Shown: in pieces, positions 57,813 to 64,000 of the stretch
Layout of the letters: each line of letters opens with the position of its first letter
Position numbering within the stretch: position 1 is the first letter of the stretch
NCBI GenBank assembly: GCA_036768485.1
Contig: JAVLUZ010000153.1
Span: forward strand, 240,215-304,214
Direction: 5' to 3'
DNA: 64,000 nt
Origin: Mermis nigrescens
Taxonomy: Eukaryota > Nematoda > Enoplea > Mermithida > Mermithidae
Program-made: the position numbers and the translations under genes
Notes under the pieces: model-generated
Seen by the model: only the letters and a program-made list of their open reading frames with translations
What the model was told of the DNA's origin: nothing
Databases searched by the model: none

Positions 57813-58110
57813 GCCGGGCACCGCGGCGGGTGCCTGTAATCTAGCTACAAGGAGGCCGGAATCGGTGGATGGCTTGCGTGCGGGAGCCCTGCGGGTCAGC
57901 TTTTATGTTGACCGAGCGTCCGCGTCAAGCTCGGCGTCAATATGGCTGCCCGGGAGGAGTCCCGGCTGGCCAGGTTGTTTAATGAGGGGTGATATCGGCC
58001 CAGGGCGGAAACGCAGCAGGCAAAAGCCCCCGCGTCGTGACAGTGACGGGATAGCGCTTGCGAATAATCGTAACCTTGCAGCCCGTTCAATACAGTCAAA
58101 CCCGATTCTT
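57813..58110 (+). ncRNA. SRP RNA (7SL): 7SL RNA, RNA component of the signal recognition particle
   Basis: About 298 nt, the usual metazoan length, starting GCCGGGCACCGCGGCGGGTG. The Alu domain has the conserved TGCCTGTAATC and GGAGGCCGGAATCGG. The S domain reads GACCGAGCGTCCGCG, GCTCGGCGTCAATATGG, CCAGGTTGTTTAATGAGG, GGCCCAGGGCGGAAACGCAG and CAGGCAAAAGCCCCC, all close to vertebrate 7SL at the SRP19- and SRP54-binding helices 6 and 8; GGATAGCGCTTGCGAATAAT is the closing strand of helix 5. A T6 run follows directly. The RNA scaffolds the SRP, which pauses translation and docks ribosomes at the ER. Conservation at every functional loop and the terminator argue for a working gene rather than a 7SL-derived SINE. 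It is transcribed by RNA polymerase III; the AT-rich 5' flank (about 57770-57810) would hold the upstream element, but no defined motif can be named. Confidence 0.95.
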
Positions 58111-58114
58111 TTTT
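58109..58114 (+). terminator. RNA polymerase III terminator of the 7SL gene
   Basis: Six consecutive T residues on the coding strand immediately after the conserved 3' end of the RNA. Confidence 0.9.
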
Positions 58115-58468
58115 GTTCCATTCTACCGATTTATTTTCGTAATTGCGCACGTTTTATGTTTTGCAGCTGCAGAAAAATGCGTCATACGTTATGTATATAA
58201 TGCAAACGGAAGTTGAAAAATCCTTTTATTATATATAGTCTCTTTCACGCAACTTCCTTTCACACAACTTCGGTCACAAATTTTAAAACTTTCTCCGACA
58301 ATAGGCTGACAGATTGCGATTATAGCATTGATCTGATCCTCGGCTCACTTTCGTTGAAAATTCTAAGAATTAATGCAAGAAGATATGTGAAACAGTGCCG
58401 ATCAGGCGTGTGCGTAACCCAACTTTTCCCTCCAAATGGCGAAAAAATAAAATTATAATTAATAGCTA

Positions 58469-58691
58469 TAGTCTGTTCCATTCCAAACGACCCATTTTTT
58501 GCTTTACGGCCTATTACTGTAGCAGAATATTTTACGGGTTGGGTTGTTGCAGCAGTCCTTTAGAGGCGCCACATGTTAAGCAGAGCATATTAAACATCAA
58601 CAAGAAGAGTTTAAAGCAACCAGCTGTTACGAGATATATTACAGTAATAAGACTTCAGCAAAAAATGGGCCATTTGGAATGGAATAGACTA
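58469..58691. mobile_element. Family G MITE, TA-flanked, 223 bp
   Basis: The left end TAGTCTGTTCCATTCCAAAC continues GACCCATTTTTTGCT, and the right end is its inverted copy with two or three differences, bounded by TA on each side. The arms are about 37 bp and CTGTAGC/TTACAGTAAT words lie inside. Confidence 0.85.
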
Positions 58692-59128
58692 TATAAAAAT
58701 AACTTATAGTTCTAAAAATCCGCTTTCACGTTCCAACTAACGTTTTTCTCCGGTGACTAACTTTATTCGGAATTATTTTCGGTGCAAGAATTTAACAAAA
58801 AAATTGGAAATTCTCGGAAATTTCACGAGAAAAACGAAAGGTCTAAATTAATTCATTCTGAGCATAAAATCGGTGTGAAGTGCCCAAAAATTTATGAAAA
58901 TTCAGGCAAATGGACGGCTGGAAATAATTGATTCTGAATTTATAGGATCGAGTATCAGAGAAAGTTTTAAAAAGCAAGAAAGAAAAAAGGACAAAAAGTA
59001 TAAAAAATTTAAAATCTTAAGAGAGGAGAGAAAGAGGAATAAAAGACAAAAAGTAAACGTAATAAATTAGAAACTCGCATAAACAGAAACTAGGACTTCA
59101 GAAGGCATAACGACATATGTGCATTGGG
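58692..59128. other. Intergenic, no gene recognised
   Basis: AT-rich and purine-rich (AAGAAAGAAAAAAGGAC) sequence; no coding signal. Confidence 0.4.
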
Positions 59129-59356
59129 TCTGATGGACCCCCACAGGATTCAAAAGGCCCCAACCAAAATTTCAAAGACCTATAGAATTTTTTTTTTAAT
59201 TTTTAGTTTTCCTGCGATTTTTTAATACCAATGGCTCGATGAAAAGGGTTAAAATTATTTTGTTTTTCGCTCTAACGAATTCAACCTTTTTTGAGCTTTG
59301 AAAATTTTTGCATATAACCCAAACCGCCTAGAATTTCGGTTCTACCCATGTATGGC
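59129..59356. repeat. Degenerate family B copy
   Basis: TTTTTTAATACCAATGGCTC, AATTTCGGTTCTACCCATG and TATGG follow the order of family B in reverse. No duplication is seen. Confidence 0.45.
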
Positions 59357-59957
59357 CATAAGAAGAAAAATAAATTGAACCTTCTAACAAACACGATAAA
59401 AAACACGCAGCTGTTGTTCCAATACCCAATCGTTGCCGAGATAAAAATTAGTAAACGCACATGTTTTTGCATGATTCGTTACATTGGATTCTTAAATATA
59501 GATCGAAGACGAGCGATTCGCGAAAATTGCAGAGCAAATTTAACAATAGACTTCAGGATGGAAAGCCAGCGTTCTTATTATTACCTTTTCAAAGAACTGG
59601 ATTCGCTAATTATTTGTTTAGGAGTTCAGGAATTACCTTGCATTAACCCAAAGACCGTTAAAATTTTAAAGGAGTAAATTTGGCTTTTCTATGAGTCCGT
59701 AGTTTATTTCTAGAAGAGAGAAGCCTGCAACAAAAAATCTAGGAGTTCAGTAGTTCAGTATAATAAGAGCATCATTGTGTATTTTTTCTAGGAGCCGAAA
59801 AAGCTTTTACAAATTTTTCAAATTTCGTTCTTAATTCTAATGTAATTTGACGTATGTAGTAGAGAAAATAATATTAATGAACCATAAAAAAGCGACTTTT
59901 CGCTAAAGTCTGACTTATTATAATTTTAGCGAAACCTTTAAAATAAGTCGCGAAACT

Positions 59958-60140
59958 ATGGATCAGTATTACAATTACATGGATTGCGACCACAAATTAG
60001 AACATAAAAGTTTAATAGAAAAGTTTTTAACCCTTAAGGGCAATTATATTTCGCGTGAAATTATGCGGCAAGTCGGATATATTCAAAGGCCACATGGATC
60101 AACAGTGCTAATAAAAATTAAAAATAATGTCATAAATTAG
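59958..60140 (+). CDS. Small unrecognised reading frame
   Basis: Sixty codons from ATG: MDQYYNYMDCDHKLEHKSLI, FLTLKGNYISREIM and RPHGSTVLIKIKN. Polar and Lys/Tyr-rich, with plausible coding composition but no known family and no splice evidence. It lies inside the inverted-end element 59737-61012. Confidence 0.2.
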   Translation: MDQYYNYMDCDHKLEHKSLIEKFLTLKGNYISREIMRQVGYIQRPHGSTVLIKIKNNVIN

Positions 60141-60523
60141 AAACGGATATTCAAAAGCGATGATTCAGATAACTGCTTTAAAAAAAATAAATGTTTGTTT
60201 AACGCACTCATGAACTCCTAAAGCGACTTCTGAATTTGTGAACTGGATGGAACATGAACTTATCTGGGAGTTTTTGGTGCAAGACAAATGTCATGAAAAG
60301 GATACTTCTAAATTCCTGAATTCCTGGGCCCGATCGCTGATAGCTCTTTATAGGACTTAGGAGTAAATCGGGTTGCAGATTTCAGAAGTAACTTATTCCC
60401 AGGTTACGAGTGTGAGAGTAGGTTTTAGAGCAAAGCTAAGAGTAAAAAATCATTGTGTAGACATAAAAATAGGATTGCAGATGTACAATTTTATAGGATG
60501 CATTTGCATCTATTAAAAGTCAT

Positions 60524-60784
60524 TTGCCTTGTAAATTCATCGCAATGTTTAGTTTCAGGGATGATGCAAATGATTTTAATGTATGCAGAAAGCTCTTAGT
60601 TACGCCCGGATTAATTTCGATACTGATAATTTCAGTGAATGGTCCCGTTTGTGACGTGAAAAACTTAAGAGCAAAGCATTTGGTCGAACAATCAAATAAA
60701 CTGCGAAGACTCGAAAAACTGTCAGCGAAATTACGAGACAATAGACTAAGCATACGACCGATTAACTGTATCGTGTACTCTTAA
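60524..60784 (+). CDS. Small unrecognised reading frame
   Basis: Eighty-six codons: a beta-like start (FSFRDDANDFNVCRKLLVTP, ISILIISVNGPVCDV) and a basic helical end (HLVEQSNKLRRLEKLSAKLR). It reads like protein and ends at TAA 60782-60784. No family is recognised; it may be the terminal exon of a gene or part of the element around it. Confidence 0.25.
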   Translation: MPCKFIAMFSFRDDANDFNVCRKLLVTPGLISILIISVNGPVCDVKNLRAKHLVEQSNKLRRLEKLSAKLRDNRLSIRPINCIVYS

Positions 60785-61012
60785 TCCTAGATTTTTTAAC
60801 TCCTAAACTTCTCCTATAAGCTCCTAGGTCTTTACTCATCTTGGAGTTAGGAATTAAAACGTCAATCGTTCCTTAATTCACTCCTAGAACTTAAGAAGCA
60901 ACATTTGTGACCCGAGTTAGGAGGAAACTCTTAGCCTGAGTACAGTTTACTCCGACTAGCTCCTAGGGTCCTAGACATCTGCAACAGGGCCCTGAACTAC
61001 TGAATTCCTAGT

Positions 61013-62816
61013 CGGTGCAAGTGGTCCCACCGAATGACAACAAAAACGCTTTTCCGCACACCACAAACGGATTTGCGGGAATATTTTTGGTTTTTTTTCG
61101 AGAAAAGTTTGCAAATGGGCAAAGCATAAATTCTGGGAAGGCTTTGGAGGTCCAAAATTTTTCTAAGTTTAAAAATGGCCCAATCAAAATTTCCTACTAC
61201 TTCAAACGGACCGAAAAATTGATAATAAGGACAGAAAAATATAATTTTTCGACATTTATCCGTCGAATTAACAAAATCATTTTTTTTTGGAAATCCAATT
61301 CTCACAGGGTGTTCCAAATTCTGGAGAGGTTGTTTTGGACCTTGATAGTGTCTTGTATTCTGGGGGTCCAGCCAGCCCTTCACTCCCGCCTACACGTATA
61401 AAACACCCGTGCATAACATTCTCTACTCTCCGCCACTGATGTGCAAATGACTGCATGCATATTGCGTAACTACAATTGAATATGCTACGTGAATGTAGAT
61501 AGTGTATCTACACGTGCCGTTACTTGTACGGCCTTTGCGCACCTTAGTGCGCCAATTCCGACCATCCGGTCTGTTGTTTCCACTTTGGCGATCCAGCCAT
61601 ATTTTCAGATCATCGATAGTACGACATGCGGAGGCATTCCGACCACGCAGTGTCAATTGGTTGGACTCTTGTCGCTATGTGTCGCGAGGGTTACAAAGAT
61701 GCGACCTTTTACTGTGGAACCCCCTACAAGTCCCCTATCAATTTTTATAATTAAAACATAGGCGACATGACCGCTATTCACGTTGAGCCTGTGTGGAGAC
61801 CCGAAAAATCTATGTGCAAGCAGCACCCATTTTTGTTATAAACACATTATACAATATTTTCTTCTTATATTACTGTAGGCCATTCCCCCTACGATTATTA
61901 GTCTGATTAGTGCGAGTTGGTGGCAGATTAGCCTTTGCGTTTTTCGGCGTGTCGTTTCCGACTATATCCGCGCCATTGCCTGTACATATTGGTTTGATTT
62001 GGTAAAAGCTAGAAAATTAGCTGTCTAGAGGTGCATTATACCGCAGGCAGTTAAGGATTGGGAATTGGCCGGCCTCGACTTAAATAATTGCCGGATTCTA
62101 TTGGGTAAAACCTTTTATTTATCATTTCGTTCAAAATTCATAATTCCTTTTTCGAACCAAAAACCTATAAAAATTATTACATAATTTTTATAGTGGATGA
62201 CAGCCCGGATAAGAGCTCTTTGTTGTTGTGATTTAAGTACAGAGTGCTATTGGAACCGGAATGTCAAAAGTAGTTTCGCCATAGGTAATCTGGTGCGAAA
62301 CCTTTTCAATTCTTCTCGCGAAAATTATTCTTTTGGTCTAAAAAGGTCCAAGGACCTAGGGCGAATACCGGGGTTATCTAATTACTCCTGTGTTAGGAAC
62401 CGCGGTCGGATTTCCCTTCCCATAATTGGAAAAGTGTAGGTGAATTGCCGCAGTTTCCTATCCAGCGCTAGTTGTAGCAAAGGTACTTAGGTAAGCCCCG
62501 AAGCTACTTATTGGGGTTCGTTGCTTTGGTAGTTGTTGTGTGTTGGGTATCTTCCCCGACGGCGTGCTGTCGGTTTAGTTATCCGTACATACTTCAAGTA
62601 CTTAATCAGCAAACTCGTTTGAGCGCGCTAAGACAACTCCAAGGTAACTAAAGCCCCAAAAGTTAAATGAAGACAAATTTCTTACACATTAGTACAGGAT
62701 ACATCATTCCGTTCGTCAAACTCTGAATAAGGGTCCTCTGTTGATCATCTAAATTCTTGCATCAGCCGGTATGATCCAGACATGCACGTTGGGAAGGATG
62801 GGTGGGAGTTGGGGTC
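61013..62816. other. Intergenic; diverged B-like sequence and a possible relic frame
   Basis: 61110-61390 loosely follows family B (AAATTCTGGGAAGGC, AAAATGGCCCA, TTTTTCGACATTTATCCGTCG). On the minus strand 61480-61660 reads LRGRNASACRTIDDLKIWLD, a helical stretch like SAP-type modules of some transposon proteins, but it is short and unsupported. 62190-62620 is GC-richer without a recognisable frame. Confidence 0.35.
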
Positions 62817-63070
62817 ATACTCTGGGCGTGGGGGGAGGGTTTGGGGTATGCACCCCCCAGAAACCAAAATACCCTCCCAGAAAGCGAAATACCCCACCCA
62901 CAGAAATCGATTTTTGAAATTTTTTTCGCAATTTTTGGATGCCAATGGAAATTGCTCGATGGAAAACGTTGAAAATAATGTTTTCTTCGCCATACTACCA
63001 TTTTTGAGGCCATTGTTTGACCTTTGAAAAAATCTTGCACCCCCCAGAGCTTTGGTGCCGCCCACCTATG
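62817..63070. mobile_element. Family B MITE inside a family D repeat, 254 bp
   Basis: It starts CATACTCTGGGCG and ends GCCCACCTATG. The flanking GTTGGGGT and ATTGGGGT (62809-62816, 63071-63078) match at 7 of 8 positions. Confidence 0.88.
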
Positions 63071-63215
63071 ATTGGGGTCTAGGACCCCAGAATAGAAACA
63101 TGTGAAATTTTCTAGGGAAAATGAGGCAAAATGAAGACCAAAAACGGATGAAAATCGAAAAATTTCTTCAAACGTGCTTAAATTGACCAAAAACTGTTTA
63201 AGAACATATGTAGTG
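63071..63215. repeat. Dispersed repeat family D, copy 3, partial
   Basis: TGGGGTCTAGGACCCCAG, AAATTTTCTAGGGAAAATG and GACCAAAAACGGATGAAAAT match copies 1 and 2. Confidence 0.65.
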
Positions 63216-63388
63216 TCCAATAGCCAACAAAAATTGTCGGTTCGTCACTACGAATCGGTGTTGTTTCACCTGCATATTAATTTGCTTATACAAGGTGGCA
63301 CAAAAAAAAGAACCGTACTTCGATCCAAATAACTTCTGTGATACTTAACTGATTTTAAGGCGGTTTGCTTTCTTTAAGAGCCTACGAC

Positions 63389-63585
63389 CGTAGGTTGGCA
63401 GCATCGAGATTCTGAGGGGCATGCAAGATTTTTCAAAGCTCAAAAAATGGTCTTAAAATAGTGGTATGGCGAAAAAATATCATTTTTCAACGTTTCTCAT
63501 CAAGCACTATCGATTGGCTGTTATGTGAGGGTTATCGAACTTCTGGGGGGTGCGCATACCACCAAACCTCCTACGCCCACGTGTG
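63389..63585. mobile_element. Family B MITE, internally deleted, 197 bp
   Basis: It starts CGTAGGTTGGCAGC and ends ACGCCCACGTGTG, with a perfect 8-bp duplication CCTACGAC (63381-63388 and 63586-63593). The middle lacks about 60-70 bp relative to other copies. Confidence 0.9.
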
Positions 63586-63593
63586 CCTACGAC

Positions 63594-64000
63594 CTCTGCA
63601 ACAAATTCGTAAATTCGTAATGCTGTTTTAGTTGTTGTTACTTAACACTATAATCTATTTCACGAAACCTTGTGCGTGGAAATCAATTTACAGCGATCTA
63701 GCGAGCAGTAACAAAAGTGGTTTTTAGGCAGCCTACTGTAATACAATTTTGCATAGTAAAACGTCAAATGCTTACTAATTGCTATGCACAGTATCGTGAT
63801 TTGTGTTTCAGTTTAAACCACTTTTGTAGTCGATTTACGTTGCCTTGAGAATTGTGATCCATGCAGACGGTTTCATGATGCTGACTATATGTAGGTTAAA
63901 CAGAGGTCGTTTTTTCTAGTGCAGATTGAATGTACAAAATACTACGAATCTTTGCGAAATCATAACTTCTTAAGAACAAAAGCTAATTAGATGCGCTTTG
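63594..64000. other. Intergenic; family-G-like words, no gene recognised
   Basis: CTATAATCTATTTCACGAAA near 63648 and a mirrored TTTCATGATGCTGACTATAT near 63869 suggest a decayed family G element. The sequence runs off the window. Confidence 0.35.

Larger units (their letters stand above)
59737..61012. mobile_element. Unclassified inverted-end element with small reading frames
   Basis: CTAGGAGTTCAGTAGTTCAG at about 59740 is inverted at the right as CTGAACTACTGAATTCCTAG (about 60992-61011). Words such as CTCCTAG, GAGTTAGGA and GTTGCAGAT repeat inside, especially at 60790-60990. Two plus-strand frames (59958-60140 and 60524-60784) lie between. No transposase motif and no duplication were identified. 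Confidence 0.45.

Noticed and set aside
57896..58150. Frames on both strands at 57.86-58.20 kb
   Set aside because: They overlap the 7SL RNA gene and are incidental.

Overview
The window is eukaryotic nuclear DNA, AT-rich and dominated by mobile elements. Spliced exons of a conserved animal gene, a canonical metazoan 7SL (SRP) RNA gene, and a LINE whose ORF1 ends in a DUF4780-like domain point to an invertebrate, most likely an arthropod. The species cannot be named from the sequence. Most of the 64 kb is repeats inserted into other repeats; many insertions can be dated relative to each other because their target-site duplications (TSDs) survive.

Host genes. (1) On the minus strand, four exons between about 41.95 and 37.09 kb encode the N-terminus and PTB domain of a RABGAP1/RABGAP1L-type Rab GTPase-activating protein. 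The downstream TBC domain was not found. (2) A complete 7SL RNA gene lies at 57.81-58.11 kb (+) and ends in a T6 terminator. (3) A probable DEG/ENaC-type channel exon lies at 28.04-28.16 kb (+). (4) An unrecognised terminal exon lies at 33.72-34.15 kb (+).

Layout. 0-1.2 kb: decayed LTR-retrotransposon gag (-). 1.2-6.4 kb: nearly full-length RNase H-bearing LINE with an intact 1,223-residue ORF2. 6.5-10.0 kb: TTAA-flanked DNA transposon with about 870-bp inverted repeats, a Tc1/mariner-like MITE inside it and a fragment of coding sequence. 10.2-10.5 kb: hAT transposase relic. 10.8-16.1 kb: a nested stack in which a family-C element holds a 3.8-kb family-B-like hAT element, which in turn holds a 21-bp satellite and a further hAT-like element. 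16.3-20.5 kb: decayed CR1/L2-like LINE. 23.5-26.8 and 42.6-44.8 kb: two copies of an unrecognised composite repeat (family E-F). 29.4-31.2 kb: GC-rich 41-bp minisatellite with a hairpin in each unit. 34-57 kb: host exons with many short hAT-like MITEs (families A, B, C), foldback elements and microsatellites. 56.3-58.7 kb: MITEs starting TAGTCTGTTYCA on both sides of the 7SL gene. 59-64 kb: further B and D repeats and one element with small unidentified reading frames.

Families A (CAGGCAYGTAKC termini), B (CATACSTGGGC termini) and the 13.1-kb element generate 8-bp TSDs and are therefore assigned to the hAT superfamily. Family C (CAGGCCCGTATCCAG termini) looks similar but no clean TSD was found. 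A short motif close to AAATTTTTCGGCGCTTCGCG recurs about 20 times in otherwise unrelated sequence and is the most unusual window-wide signal. All homology statements come from reading the sequence and recalling family motifs; no search was run.
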